This document shows positions 24,974 to 34,277 of a stretch of DNA of 64,000 nt, piece by piece. The position numbers and the translations under genes are program-made. The notes beneath the pieces are model-generated. The model ran no database searches. It had not been told where the DNA came from and was given only the letters and a program-made list of their open reading frames with translations. Every line of letters begins with the position of its first letter. The stretch's first letter is position 1. Origin of the DNA: Flagellimonas oceanensis (GTDB lineage: Bacteria; Bacteroidota; Bacteroidia; Flavobacteriales; Flavobacteriaceae); NCBI RefSeq assembly GCF_003992595.1, contig NZ_RZNA01000005.1, positions 1 through 64,000 on the forward strand. Direction: 5' to 3'.

Positions 24974-26428
24974 TTGAAAAAGAAACAGGAACTTATTCAT
25001 AATAAGATTGAAATCGTTGAAGATAGGAATGATATTGTATGGGCTATGGATGAAAATTATAAGCTGACCGCTTTCAATACATCCTTTAAAGCTCGCCTTA
25101 AACTGGATGGTCTGGAGAACGCGGAAAGAGGCATGGACCTGAAAAAGGTCTACGAGTCCAGTAGTTTCTTCAATTCATGCAAGCAGGGATGCGATCGAGC
25201 ACTCAATCGTTATGCAACTACCTCCAAGCACACTTTTGTGGAAAATGGGGGTACGGTGGTCCACGAGTTTTCCTTTCAGCCTTTCATGAACAGTTCAGGA
25301 GAAGTTGTCGGTTGTTGTATTTGGCAAAGGGATGTTACCCAAGAAGTCAACAATAACTATCGCTTGCGAGAAAGCGAGACAAAGTACAGGGAAGCCCAAG
25401 CAGTGGCCGATGTTGGCCATTGGAACTGGGATATGGTCCAGAACGAAATTACGTGGTCCGACCAATTGTACAGAATTTTTGACCAAGATCCTGAAACCTT
25501 TACGGCCAACTACGAATCCTTGATTGATATTATCCATCCGGAAGACAGGGAGGCTTTTAATGAGGATGTGACCAAATGTATTGAAGACAAAGAGTTGCAC
25601 GACATAGTGCACAGAATTGTGGTTGGGGATGGAGAGATTAGGTATGTGCACCAAAAGGGGAGGGCGTTTTATGATGAAAATGATGTGCCATACCGTATGA
25701 GCGGTACCACTCAGGATGTTACCAAGGATGTGCAGAGCCACCACCAAATTGTGGAGCAAAACCACGAACTTCAAAATTTTGTTCGAATCATATCACATAA
25801 TCTTCGGGGACCGATATCAAATCTCTTGATGCTCTCCAAGATTTATGAATGGGGTAAAGATGAATTGAACGACGACATTGTCAAGAAAATAGAGCTTACC
25901 ACAGAAGCTCTTGACCAAACCATCAAAGACCTGCACCTTTCCTTATCCTTGAAATCCGCGGACAAAAAGAAATTCAGGGAGGTCTCTCTAAAAGATGTGA
26001 TGAAGGATATAGAAGGACTTCTTTCTGAGGAAATTGCACGAAACAAAGCTGTTTTAGAGACCGATTTTTCTAAAACGGATACTGTTTTTGGTGCAAAAAG
26101 CTATGTGGTCAATGTTTTTTACAACCTCATTCTCAATGCCATCAATTACGCTAAGGGTGGTGTTCCTGCCATAGTGAAAATCACAACAGAGACAACGGAA
26201 GAAAAGGTGTTGCTGAAGTTTATGGATAATGGCATCGGAATGGAACTGACCCCCGAAAAAGAACGTAAAATATTCGATATGTACGGTAGGTTGAGCGGTG
26301 CTACCGAAGGCAAGGGATTTGGGCTTTATTTGGTCAAGACCCAAGTAGAGGCCATGGATGGTAAAATTGAGGTGGAAAGCGAAAAGGACATCGGTACGAC
26401 ATTTAAGATCACACTTCCCAAAGCCTAG
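24974..26428 (+). CDS. PAS-domain sensor histidine kinase, cytoplasmic
   Basis: 484 residues from a TTG start; the next in-frame ATG (25046) would cut into the first PAS domain. Two PAS-type sensor domains (about 20-130 and 137-255, the second with the PAS motif GHWNWDMVQNEITWSDQLYR) precede a HisKA dimerisation helix with His275 in ISHNLRGPISNL. The ATP lid region has NVFYNLILNAINYA (N-box), DNGIG (G1) and GFGLYLVKTQ (G2). There is no membrane span, so it senses something inside the cell, such as redox or light. Probable partner: the REC protein before it. Confidence 0.87.
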   Translation: MKKKQELIHNKIEIVEDRNDIVWAMDENYKLTAFNTSFKARLKLDGLENAERGMDLKKVYESSSFFNSCKQGCDRALNRYATTSKHTFVENGGTVVHEFSFQPFMNSSGEVVGCCIWQRDVTQEVNNNYRLRESETKYREAQAVADVGHWNWDMVQNEITWSDQLYRIFDQDPETFTANYESLIDIIHPEDREAFNEDVTKCIEDKELHDIVHRIVVGDGEIRYVHQKGRAFYDENDVPYRMSGTTQDVTKDVQSHHQIVEQNHELQNFVRIISHNLRGPISNLLMLSKIYEWGKDELNDDIVKKIELTTEALDQTIKDLHLSLSLKSADKKKFREVSLKDVMKDIEGLLSEEIARNKAVLETDFSKTDTVFGAKSYVVNVFYNLILNAINYAKGGVPAIVKITTETTEEKVLLKFMDNGIGMELTPEKERKIFDMYGRLSGATEGKGFGLYLVKTQVEAMDGKIEVESEKDIGTTFKITLPKA

Positions 26429-26430
26429 CC

Positions 26431-27366
26431 TTAAAAAGGCAAACTGCTCAGGTCCACATTTCCCCCAGAGATGATGATACCGACCTTTTGGTTTGATAGT
26501 TTCTCTTGTTTTTTAAAAACAGCAGCCAATGCAACTGCGCTGGACGGTTCGCAAACAATCTTGAGGCGTTCCCATATCAATCTCATGGCAGCAACGATAT
26601 CTTCTTCCGTTACCCTGACGATTTCATCCACATGTTTTTGTATGATGGGGAAATTCCTGTCGCCCAATTGGGTCTTCAGTCCATCAGCAAGGGTGTTTGT
26701 GGAGGTATTGGTCTCAATTTTTCCACTTTTTAGGGATCGATAGGCATCGTCCACCTCAAAAGGTTCGCCCCCGATAACCTTGCAGTTTGCACCAAAGAAG
26801 TGAGCGGCCAATGCGGTGCCGGCAATCAAACCGCCACCACCAACGGGAGTGAATAAATAATCCAGGTCTGGGTAGGCTTCCAGCAATTCCTTACAGGCGG
26901 TCCCTTGCCCTAAAATTACCTGGTCATCATTCGATGGATGGATGAAGGTGGCCCCATGCTCTTGCACAATTTCTTGGGATGTGGCTTCCCTGGCGGTTAG
27001 GTTGGGCTCACATTCAATTAAAATCCCACCGTAACCTTTTACCGCTTGTTTTTTTACCAAGGGTGCAGAACTGGGCATCACGATATAGGCCTTTACCCCC
27101 AAACTCTGCGCAGAAAGGGATAGGGCCTGGGCAAAATTTCCGGAAGAATGCGTTACCACTCCACCTTGTTTCTGCTCATCGGTAAGCTGCATTATGGCAT
27201 TGGCGGCCCCGCGCATTTTAAAGGCGCCCATCCGCTGGAAGTTTTCGCATTTAAAATACAATTGGGCTTCCGTCATTTCATTTAAAAGCCGGGAAGTGAG
27301 AACAGGTGTGTTATGGATATAGGGTTGTATCCGCTCGTGGCAGTCAATTAATCGTTGTTTGTCCAT
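26431..27366 (-). CDS. Threonine/serine dehydratase family enzyme (PLP)
   Basis: 311 residues of fold type II PLP enzymes. PLP Lys50 lies in GAFKMRGA, the substrate loop is SSGNFAQAL near 85, the phosphate loop is GGGGLIAG near 175, and the C-terminal SGGNVDL is typical. Length and motifs fit catabolic threonine/serine dehydratase or serine racemase, which cannot be told apart here; there is no C-terminal ACT domain, so it is not the regulated biosynthetic IlvA form. It ends 2 bases from the convergent kinase gene. Confidence 0.82.
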   Translation of the reverse strand: MDKQRLIDCHERIQPYIHNTPVLTSRLLNEMTEAQLYFKCENFQRMGAFKMRGAANAIMQLTDEQKQGGVVTHSSGNFAQALSLSAQSLGVKAYIVMPSSAPLVKKQAVKGYGGILIECEPNLTAREATSQEIVQEHGATFIHPSNDDQVILGQGTACKELLEAYPDLDYLFTPVGGGGLIAGTALAAHFFGANCKVIGGEPFEVDDAYRSLKSGKIETNTSTNTLADGLKTQLGDRNFPIIQKHVDEIVRVTEEDIVAAMRLIWERLKIVCEPSSAVALAAVFKKQEKLSNQKVGIIISGGNVDLSSLPF

Positions 27367-27425
27367 AGGTTACTTTAACAGGGTCTGCAAAATGGCAAAT
27401 CCGGTATAAAGATAGCCATGAAGCA

Positions 27426-28334
27426 TTAATTATGGGACTCCACTTCTTCCTCTTCTTCTTTGGCTTCTGCGGAAACACCCTCCATGCCCAATTCTGGTAT
27501 GACCAACAGCGGTATTTGGGTGTGGAACGCTGTCCTTTTTATGATGGGCTCACGGGTCATTTTTTCCATGTAGCTGTGCTGATAATTGAGCATGGCCAAT
27601 AGATGAATGCCCAATTCCTTGGAGAAGGTCTCCAAAGTATGGGAAACCGAATTGAGCTCTGAAACCGTGTGTACATAGTGCTCTACATCTTTCAGGTAGC
27701 GACGTAGCATGTTCAGGTTGAATTGTTGGAGCTCTGTCAAAGCCTTAATGCCATATTGTACATGGACAATGCGAATAGTGGCATGGAACATCTTGGCCAT
27801 TTCCAATAATGGGGACAGTTCCGATGTGGTATAGAAGCGATTGAAATCCGTTGCAAAGGCAATTTCCGAAGGAGTCACATACTCAAAATGATAGGGGATG
27901 GCGAGAACGGGACATTTTTTGGTGCTTTTAATGATACGTACCGTATTGCTTCCCATAAATACTTCATCCACGCCCGAAGCTCCCTTGGTGCCCGTGACCA
28001 CCAAATGGATACCAAAGGTTTCCACAATGTCCTTTACCTCTTCCACCAATAGATTAAAGGAGGAAATGGTCTCAAAACTATGGTTTGGATTGCCATATTT
28101 GGTTTTGATCTGGTCCACCGTTTTGTTCAATCCCCGTTCGGAATTTTCCCTGACGGCATCGACTATCCGGACCCCATCAATCATTTTGGCCATAAAGCGG
28201 CTGCTCGGTATTACCGGGGTGTACGTATTTAACAGGTAAAATGTACAACGCTTGTTGCGGAACAATTGCATGGCATAATCAATGGCATTCCATGCATTTT
28301 CCGAAAAATCCGTAGGTATTAGTATCTTTTGCAT
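27426..28334 (-). CDS. Universal stress protein, tandem UspA domains
   Basis: 302 residues, two Usp domains. The first keeps the nucleotide-binding motif G-x2-G-x9-G-S in GTKGASGVDEVFMGSNT; the second has no such motif. The C-terminus ends in an acidic tail (EAKEEEEEVE). Such proteins rise in starvation, low oxygen and other stress. An Fnr-type palindrome at 28388-28399 stands 23 bases before a -7 element, so low-oxygen induction is likely. It is one of three Usp genes in this island. Confidence 0.85.
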   Translation of the reverse strand: MQKILIPTDFSENAWNAIDYAMQLFRNKRCTFYLLNTYTPVIPSSRFMAKMIDGVRIVDAVRENSERGLNKTVDQIKTKYGNPNHSFETISSFNLLVEEVKDIVETFGIHLVVTGTKGASGVDEVFMGSNTVRIIKSTKKCPVLAIPYHFEYVTPSEIAFATDFNRFYTTSELSPLLEMAKMFHATIRIVHVQYGIKALTELQQFNLNMLRRYLKDVEHYVHTVSELNSVSHTLETFSKELGIHLLAMLNYQHSYMEKMTREPIIKRTAFHTQIPLLVIPELGMEGVSAEAKEEEEEVESHN

Positions 28335-28356
28335 CGGACTAAGATTTACGATGCGA

Positions 28357-28399
28357 TAAAATTAGACCTAAGGGGTAGGGGATACTATGACAATTGTCA
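28357..28399 (-). promoter_or_regulatory. Fnr-type promoter of the first uspA-like gene
   Basis: The perfect 12-base palindrome TGACAATTGTCA at 28388-28399 is followed on the minus strand, after exactly 23 bases, by TAATTTTA (28357-28364), a -7 element with one change from TAnnTTTG. The start codon is about 22 bases beyond. A centre near -41 is the class II activator position. Confidence 0.8.
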
Positions 28400-28415
28400 G
28401 GTTTTGGAAAATGGT

Positions 28416-29105
28416 CTAAAAGCCTTCAACCATTTCGAGAAGTTTGCGCTCGTCTTTGATGCCGATTTTTTTGCCCGAAGTATGAATCAATCCTTTCTTT
28501 TTAAACTCGGAAATAATCCTGATGGCGGATTCCGTAGCGGTTCCCACCACATTGGAAATATCCTCCCTGGAAAGGGTAAGCGCCAAAAATCCTTCAGGGT
28601 CTTCCCCAAAATTGTTTTTCAGGTATAGGAAGGCCTCTGCCATTCGTTGCTTCACTGTTTTTTGGGAAATATTCACGATGACATCATCGGCCTCTTTAAG
28701 GTCATGGGCCATATGGCGGAGTACTTCCAAAGTAAAGTTTGGATTTTTTTGAAGGGTATTGTTGATGCTCTCCTTAGGGATAAAGCAAACTTCCATATCA
28801 TCAACGGCTATGGCAGAAAGGTTGGTGCTTTCTTGCGAAATCACGGAGCGTTGGCCAAGGACTTCGCCCTTACTGGCCAATTTTACGATTTGGTCTTTAC
28901 CGTTGGCACTCAGTTTGGAAAGCTTTGAAATGCCGTTTCTCACACAATAAACACCATTTAATTTGTCGCCTTCTTCAAATAAAGGCTCTCCTTTTTTTAC
29001 GGTTCGCGTGATTTTGGAGTCAGAAACCTGTTTGAGTTCCTCTTTGCTCATCGCGCGAAGGGAGTTGAACTGCCTGATTATACAATTTTCACACCTGCTT
29101 TCCAT
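28416..29105 (-). CDS. Crp/Fnr-family regulator, probable oxygen sensor
   Basis: 229 residues: a cyclic-nucleotide-binding-like beta barrel (about 25-135), a dimer helix and a winged helix (about 165-225). Compared from memory with E. coli Fnr, Cys5 and Cys8 (CENC) fall at Cys20 and Cys23, and Cys107 (EVCFIP) at Cys122; the Cys29 position is Asn14, but an extra Cys54 exists, so an Fe-S cluster is possible with an altered ligand. The recognition helix TESAIR keeps the Glu and Arg that read TGA/TCA half-sites. It is divergent from the cbb3 operon and is the likely master of the nine palindromes in this window, including its own promoter. Confidence 0.87.
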   Translation of the reverse strand: MESRCENCIIRQFNSLRAMSKEELKQVSDSKITRTVKKGEPLFEEGDKLNGVYCVRNGISKLSKLSANGKDQIVKLASKGEVLGQRSVISQESTNLSAIAVDDMEVCFIPKESINNTLQKNPNFTLEVLRHMAHDLKEADDVIVNISQKTVKQRMAEAFLYLKNNFGEDPEGFLALTLSREDISNVVGTATESAIRIISEFKKKGLIHTSGKKIGIKDERKLLEMVEGF

Positions 29106-29128
29106 AATGATTAGTTTACCTGATTGGA

Positions 29129-29202
29129 CAAATTTAGTGGATAAACATTCACAATTAACTGATAAATATCATATTTTTAAGAAGAAGAGTATTACAATTT
29201 TG
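29129..29202. promoter_or_regulatory. Bidirectional Fnr-type promoter between the regulator gene and ccoI
   Basis: One palindrome, TGATAAATATCA at 29160-29171, serves both directions. To the right, 23 bases on, lies CAATTTTG (29195-29202), a -7 element for ccoI with one change. To the left, also 23 bases on, lies TAAATTTG on the minus strand (29129-29136), a full -7 match for the regulator gene. The symmetry implies that the regulator activates ccoI and controls itself from a single bound dimer. Confidence 0.85.
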
Positions 29203-29224
29203 CGTCAGGTAAAGCAAATGTGAA

Positions 29225-31609
29225 ATGGCAGATTCAACCTGTTATCATTGTGGAGACGAGTGCGGGAAAGGCAGCGTTCGGTTTGATGATAAGGATTTTT
29301 GTTGCAATGGTTGCAAGACCGTGTACGAGATTTTTACATCGAACGGTTTGTCCACGTTCTACGAAATCGAGGGCAAGGCAGGAACCACGCCGAACGAAAT
29401 CCGTCAGAAATACGATTTTTTGGACAACCAGGAAATCGCGCAACAGCTCTTGGAATTCAATGAAGACGGTGTGCAGGTGGTCAGCCTGAGTATTCCCACC
29501 ATCCACTGCAGTTCTTGTATCTGGGTTTTGGAAAACTTGAACAAACTGCATTCGGCTATTACCGTTTCACAAGTCGACTTTCCGAAAAAGACCATCCGGG
29601 TTACCTACAAAACAGAAGATTTTTCCCTTAAAGCCTTGGTGCTTTTGTTGGGAAGTATCGGGTATGAACCCTATATCTCTTTGGAAGAATACAACAAGAA
29701 AGGAAAAAAGGTCGACCGCTCCTTAATATACAAATTGGGCGTGGCAGGCTTTGCCTTTGGCAATGTGATGTTGTTCTCGTTTCCGGAATACTTCGAAGTC
29801 GAGGAATTTTGGTTGGACCAGTACAAACACGTTTTTCGTTGGTTAATGTTTGCCTTCTCTCTGCCAGTTGTGTTCTATGCGGCCCAAGATTATTTCGTCT
29901 CGGCCTATAAAGGCATCCGCTCCAAACTATTGAATATTGATGTGCCCATTGCATTGGGGATATTGGTTCTCTTTTTAAGAAGCTCCGTCGATATCATATT
30001 TGATTTGGGTTCCGGATTCTTTGATAGTCTTACGGGCTTGGTCTTCTTTCTGCTGCTCGGCAAATTCTTTCAGCAAAAGACCTACGCCTATCTATCCTTT
30101 GAGCGGGATTACAAATCCTATTTTCCCATTGCCGTTACCCGGTTGAAGAAAAGCGGGGAAGAGGAAAACATTCAAATCTATAACATTGAGGTAGGGGACA
30201 GGGTATTGATCCGCAGCCATGAGATCATTCCTGTGGATTGCATCCTGATTAAAGGAAATGCCGAAATCGATTATAGTTTCGTGACCGGTGAATCCGACCC
30301 CGTTGTAAAGGAATCCGGGGAAAAATTATTTGCTGGCGGCAAACAGCTATCAGGAGTTTTGGAAGTTGAGGTGTTGAAGTCCGTCTCCCAAAGTTATTTG
30401 ACCCAGCTTTGGGGTAACTCCGTATTTTCAAAAGATAAAGCGAGCCAATTCCAAACCCTTACCGATAGCATAGGCAAAAGATTTACCATTGCGGTGTTGA
30501 GCATAGCTACTTTGGCTACTGTTTACTGGCTGATTTTTGACCCGCGCTTGGCACTCAACGTGTTTACATCGGTATTGATCATTGCCTGCCCCTGTGCCAT
30601 TGCCTTGGCAGCTCCATTCACATTGGGAAACATGCTCCGCATTTTTGGAAAGTATAAGTTCTACCTTAAAAATACCAATGTGATTGAGCGCTTGTCTAAA
30701 ATTGATACTGCCATTTTTGATAAAACGGGAACACTTACCACCAATCAAAAAGATACCATCCACTATGAAGGGATGGAGCTTACAGCGGAAGAGACCGCAC
30801 TTTTGAAAACAACCTTGAGGGCATCCAACCACCCGTTGAGTCGATCGCTTTACGATATTTTAAAGTCCAATTCCATCATGACCCTGGAAGAATTTCAGGA
30901 ACATACAGGCAAAGGAATTGAGGGCAGATACAACCAACATTCCATAAAAGTGGGGTCCGCATCCTACGTAGGGGAAAACAAGTCCCATTCCATTACCAAC
31001 ACGGCAGTGTACGTCAGTGCAGATGAAGATGTGAAAGGAAGGTTTGTGTTCAAGAACACCTATCGGGACGGGATGAGCCTAATTTTTGAGGAGCTGTCAG
31101 ATGATTTGGAACTCGGTATTCTGTCGGGAGATAATGATGGGGAAAAAGCGCAACTGCAAAAAATGCTTCCAGAAAAGACAAAGATGCTATTTGACCAAAA
31201 ACCAGGGGACAAATTGGAGTACATCAAAAGTTTGCAAGAAAAACACAAGGTTCTTATGGTGGGCGACGGATTGAACGATGCAGGTGCCTTGGCCCAAAGC
31301 GATGTTGGATTGGCGGTTTCGGAGAACATCAATGTGTTTTCGCCTGCTTGTGATGGAATTTTGGACGCCAGTAAGTTGAAAATGCTGCCAAAGTTCATAA
31401 AACTGTCCAAGCAGTCCATGCGCATCATTAAAATGAGTTTTTTGTTGTCGCTCTGCTACAATGTGGCAGGATTGTATTTTGCCGTCACAGGCCAGTTGCA
31501 GCCTGTAATCGCAGCCATTTTGATGCCTTTGAGCTCCATCAGTATCGTGGTGTTTACCACCTTGGCAACAAATTATTTCGGTAAAGAATTAAAAACTTTA
31601 GAAAGCTGA
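29225..31609 (+). CDS. ccoI: Copper-exporting P1B-type ATPase for cbb3 oxidase assembly
   Basis: 794 residues. An N-terminal Cys-rich region (CYHCGDEC, CCNGC) is followed by a metal-binding domain with HCSSC near residue 98. Membrane helices enclose CPC in IACPCAIA near 455. The ATPase motor has TGES, DKTGTLT near 498, HPLSRSL and GDGLNDAGAL. This is the CcoI/FixI type that supplies copper to the binuclear centre of cytochrome cbb3, in the inner membrane. It is first in the cco operon, under the shared Fnr-type site. Confidence 0.92.
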   Translation: MADSTCYHCGDECGKGSVRFDDKDFCCNGCKTVYEIFTSNGLSTFYEIEGKAGTTPNEIRQKYDFLDNQEIAQQLLEFNEDGVQVVSLSIPTIHCSSCIWVLENLNKLHSAITVSQVDFPKKTIRVTYKTEDFSLKALVLLLGSIGYEPYISLEEYNKKGKKVDRSLIYKLGVAGFAFGNVMLFSFPEYFEVEEFWLDQYKHVFRWLMFAFSLPVVFYAAQDYFVSAYKGIRSKLLNIDVPIALGILVLFLRSSVDIIFDLGSGFFDSLTGLVFFLLLGKFFQQKTYAYLSFERDYKSYFPIAVTRLKKSGEEENIQIYNIEVGDRVLIRSHEIIPVDCILIKGNAEIDYSFVTGESDPVVKESGEKLFAGGKQLSGVLEVEVLKSVSQSYLTQLWGNSVFSKDKASQFQTLTDSIGKRFTIAVLSIATLATVYWLIFDPRLALNVFTSVLIIACPCAIALAAPFTLGNMLRIFGKYKFYLKNTNVIERLSKIDTAIFDKTGTLTTNQKDTIHYEGMELTAEETALLKTTLRASNHPLSRSLYDILKSNSIMTLEEFQEHTGKGIEGRYNQHSIKVGSASYVGENKSHSITNTAVYVSADEDVKGRFVFKNTYRDGMSLIFEELSDDLELGILSGDNDGEKAQLQKMLPEKTKMLFDQKPGDKLEYIKSLQEKHKVLMVGDGLNDAGALAQSDVGLAVSENINVFSPACDGILDASKLKMLPKFIKLSKQSMRIIKMSFLLSLCYNVAGLYFAVTGQLQPVIAAILMPLSSISIVVFTTLATNYFGKELKTLES

Positions 31610-31649
31610 TATATGTCATTTTTTGAGGAATACCATCAGAGTAGTTTTA
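31607..31649 (+). promoter_or_regulatory. Fnr-type promoter upstream of ccoS-ccoNO
   Basis: TGATATATGTCA at 31607-31618 begins on the stop codon of ccoI and is followed after 23 bases by TAGTTTTA (31642-31649), a -7 element with one change, 20 bases before ccoS. The structural oxidase genes thus have their own Fnr-type promoter besides the one before ccoI. Confidence 0.75.
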
Positions 31650-31668
31650 CACCTAAATTCAGGCAGGT

Positions 31669-31878
31669 ATGAGTGTTATTTATGTGTTGCTGGCCATAAG
31701 CATAACGGTGGCCATAGTCTTTTTTGTAGCCTTTGTTTTTTCGGTAAAAAGCGGACAGTACGATGATACCTATACCCCATCGGTAAGAATGTTGTTTGAA
31801 GATGAGGTGGTCAAGGACAAGGATAAATCAAACCTAAATAAAAAGGAAATCAAACAAACTAAAAGTACAAACCAATAA
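31669..31878 (+). CDS. ccoS: Cbb3 oxidase maturation protein CcoS
   Basis: 69 residues with one N-terminal membrane span (VIYVLLAISITVAIVFFVAF) and the short following segment SVKSGQYDD, the family mark; a charged tail completes it. CcoS is needed to insert cofactors into cbb3 oxidase. It ends 2 bases before ccoN. Confidence 0.88.
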   Translation: MSVIYVLLAISITVAIVFFVAFVFSVKSGQYDDTYTPSVRMLFEDEVVKDKDKSNLNKKEIKQTKSTNQ

Positions 31879-31880
31879 AT

Positions 31881-34082
31881 ATGGAAATACAACAGTTCCG
31901 TTACGATAACAAAATCGTACAAAAGTTCTTATACGCTACCATTCTATGGGGCGTGGTAGGTATGGCAGTAGGTCTCTTGTTGGCCTTTATGTTTTTGTTC
32001 CCTAATGTTACAGAAGGTATCTCTTGGTTGAGTTTTGGGCGTTTGCGTCCATTGCACACCAATGCAGTGATCTTCGCATTTGTGGGGAACGCCATTTTTG
32101 CAGGGGTGTATTACTCGCTGCAACGTTTGCTAAAAGCAAGAATGTTCAGTGATGTCCTGAGCAATATCAACTTCTGGGGTTGGCAATTGATCATTGTCGC
32201 CGCAGCCTTGACCTTGCCTTTGGGATACACTACATCCAAGGAATATGCCGAATTGGAGTGGCCTATAGATTTGGCCATTGCAGCTGTTTGGGTAGTTTTT
32301 GGTTGGAACATGATCGGTACCATTTTAAAAAGAAGACAAAGGCACCTTTATGTTGCGATTTGGTTCTACTTGGCCACATTTGTAACGGTAGCCGTGCTGC
32401 ATATTTTCAACAGCTTGGAGTTGCCGGTTACTGCCTTGAAGAGTTATTCGGTTTACGCGGGTGTTCAAGATGCCTTGGTACAATGGTGGTATGGTCACAA
32501 TGCGGTAGCATTCTTCTTGACCACGCCTTTCTTGGGGTTGATGTACTACTTTGTTCCAAAAGCGGCCAACCGTCCCATTTATTCCTATAGGCTGTCCATC
32601 GTCCACTTCTGGTCGTTGATATTCATTTATATCTGGGCGGGTCCTCACCACTTGTTGTACTCTGCTTTGCCTGATTGGGCACAGAACCTTGGGGTGGTAT
32701 TCTCCGTAATGCTGATCGCACCATCTTGGGGTGGTATGATCAATGGTCTGTTGACCCTTCGTGGAGTTTGGGACAAAGTAAGAAGTGATGCCACATTAAA
32801 GTTTATGGTGGTTGCGATTACCGGTTATGGTATGGCCACCTTTGAAGGTCCAATGCTTTCTTTGAAAAACGTAAACGCCATTGCGCACTTCAGTGACTGG
32901 ATCATTGCCCACGTTCACGTTGGGGCCTTGGCTTGGAACGGGTTCTTGACCTTTGGTATGATCTATTGGTTGGTTCCCCGTATGTTCAAAACGGAACTCC
33001 ACTCCAAAGGATTGGCCAATTTCCACTTCTGGATCGGAACCTTGGGTATTGTACTTTATGCCCTTCCGATGTACGTAGCTGGATTTACCCAAGCCTTGAT
33101 GTGGAAAGAATTCAACCCAGATGGAACCTTGGTATACGGTAACTTCTTGGAAACCGTTACCCAAATTATCCCAATGTACTGGATGAGGGCCATTGGAGGT
33201 TCGTTGTACATCTTGGGTATGTTCGTACTGCTGTACAACGTGGTAAGAACCATTAGATCGGGCAGTAAGGTTGAAGATGAAGCGGCGGAAGCTCCAGCTT
33301 TGGAACGCGTTGCCAAAAGAAGAGTCGCTGGAGAAACCTTCCATAACTGGTTGGAAAGAAAACCTGTTCAGTTGACCATCTTGGCTACTGTAGCCATTTT
33401 GATTGGTGGTATTGTACAAATTGTACCAACAATACTGGTAAAATCGAACATTCCTACCATAACAAGTGTTAAACCATATACACCTTTGGAGCTGGAAGGT
33501 CGTGACCTTTACATAAGGGAAGGCTGTGTGAGTTGTCACTCGCAAATGATACGTCCGTTTCGTAGTGAGGTGGAACGTTATGGTGAGTATGCCAAAGCAG
33601 GGGAGTTTGTTTACGACCACCCATTCCTATGGGGTAGTAAGCGTACAGGTCCCGACCTCTTGCGAGTCGGGGGCAAATACTCCGATAGCTGGCACTTGAA
33701 CCATATGTACGATCCACAAAGTACCTCGGCAGGTTCCATCATGCCATCCTACGAATGGCTGGTTACCGATGAGCACGATCGCAGCGATGTTCAGGCCAAA
33801 ATGGAAACCATGGTGAAACTTGGAGTTCCCTATACGGAAGAGGACATTGCCAATGCTCCGCAATCCATGGCAGAGCAAGCGGCTGGAATAGAGAAGAGCC
33901 TGTACGCAGACCCAGAATTCGAAAAAACGTACGAAGCGGATAAAAAATACGCCGAGGAAAACGGATTGGATTTTGTGGAAATGCGAGATCGTGAAATCGT
34001 GGCCTTGATTGCTTATCTACAGCGATTGGGCACCGATATCAAAATTGAAGGAACAGAAGAAACCATATCTCAAAACAAATAA
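31881..34082 (+). CDS. ccoNO: Cytochrome cbb3 oxidase, fused catalytic CcoN and cytochrome CcoO subunits
   Basis: 733 residues. Residues 1 to about 475 are CcoN, the haem-copper subunit with about 12 helices; key His residues are seen in LHTNAVIFAF, WWYGHNAVAF (Cu-B ligand region), GPHHLLYSALP and IIAHVHVGALAW. After a linker and one membrane span (about 493-520) comes CcoO with a c-haem site at Cys549-Cys552-His553 (CVSCHS) and Met ligands likely in SIMPSYEW. In Proteobacteria these are two genes; the fusion is usual in Bacteroidetes. It reduces oxygen to water with high affinity and pumps protons. Confidence 0.95.
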   Translation: MEIQQFRYDNKIVQKFLYATILWGVVGMAVGLLLAFMFLFPNVTEGISWLSFGRLRPLHTNAVIFAFVGNAIFAGVYYSLQRLLKARMFSDVLSNINFWGWQLIIVAAALTLPLGYTTSKEYAELEWPIDLAIAAVWVVFGWNMIGTILKRRQRHLYVAIWFYLATFVTVAVLHIFNSLELPVTALKSYSVYAGVQDALVQWWYGHNAVAFFLTTPFLGLMYYFVPKAANRPIYSYRLSIVHFWSLIFIYIWAGPHHLLYSALPDWAQNLGVVFSVMLIAPSWGGMINGLLTLRGVWDKVRSDATLKFMVVAITGYGMATFEGPMLSLKNVNAIAHFSDWIIAHVHVGALAWNGFLTFGMIYWLVPRMFKTELHSKGLANFHFWIGTLGIVLYALPMYVAGFTQALMWKEFNPDGTLVYGNFLETVTQIIPMYWMRAIGGSLYILGMFVLLYNVVRTIRSGSKVEDEAAEAPALERVAKRRVAGETFHNWLERKPVQLTILATVAILIGGIVQIVPTILVKSNIPTITSVKPYTPLELEGRDLYIREGCVSCHSQMIRPFRSEVERYGEYAKAGEFVYDHPFLWGSKRTGPDLLRVGGKYSDSWHLNHMYDPQSTSAGSIMPSYEWLVTDEHDRSDVQAKMETMVKLGVPYTEEDIANAPQSMAEQAAGIEKSLYADPEFEKTYEADKKYAEENGLDFVEMRDREIVALIAYLQRLGTDIKIEGTEETISQNK

Positions 34083-34084
34083 CC

Positions 34085-34273
34085 ATGTTGAAATTTGTAA
34101 AAGAACATATGGAAACCATCGATGGGATAGCCAACTATCCCATGGTTTCCCTGCTTATCTTCTTTGTGTTTTTCGTGCTATTGTTCTGGTGGGTGTTTAC
34201 CGCTACCAAGGAACACATAAGGGAGATGTCCGAACTGCCACTGGATAACGAAGATCAACAAAACAAACTATAA
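34085..34273 (+). CDS. ccoQ: Small cbb3 oxidase subunit CcoQ
   Basis: 62 residues with a single membrane span (SLLIFFVFFVLLFWWVFTATK). Place and size fit CcoQ/FixQ, which stabilises the complex. Three bases separate it from ccoNO and four from ccoP. Confidence 0.82.
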   Translation: MLKFVKEHMETIDGIANYPMVSLLIFFVFFVLLFWWVFTATKEHIREMSELPLDNEDQQNKL

Positions 34274-34277
34274 CATT

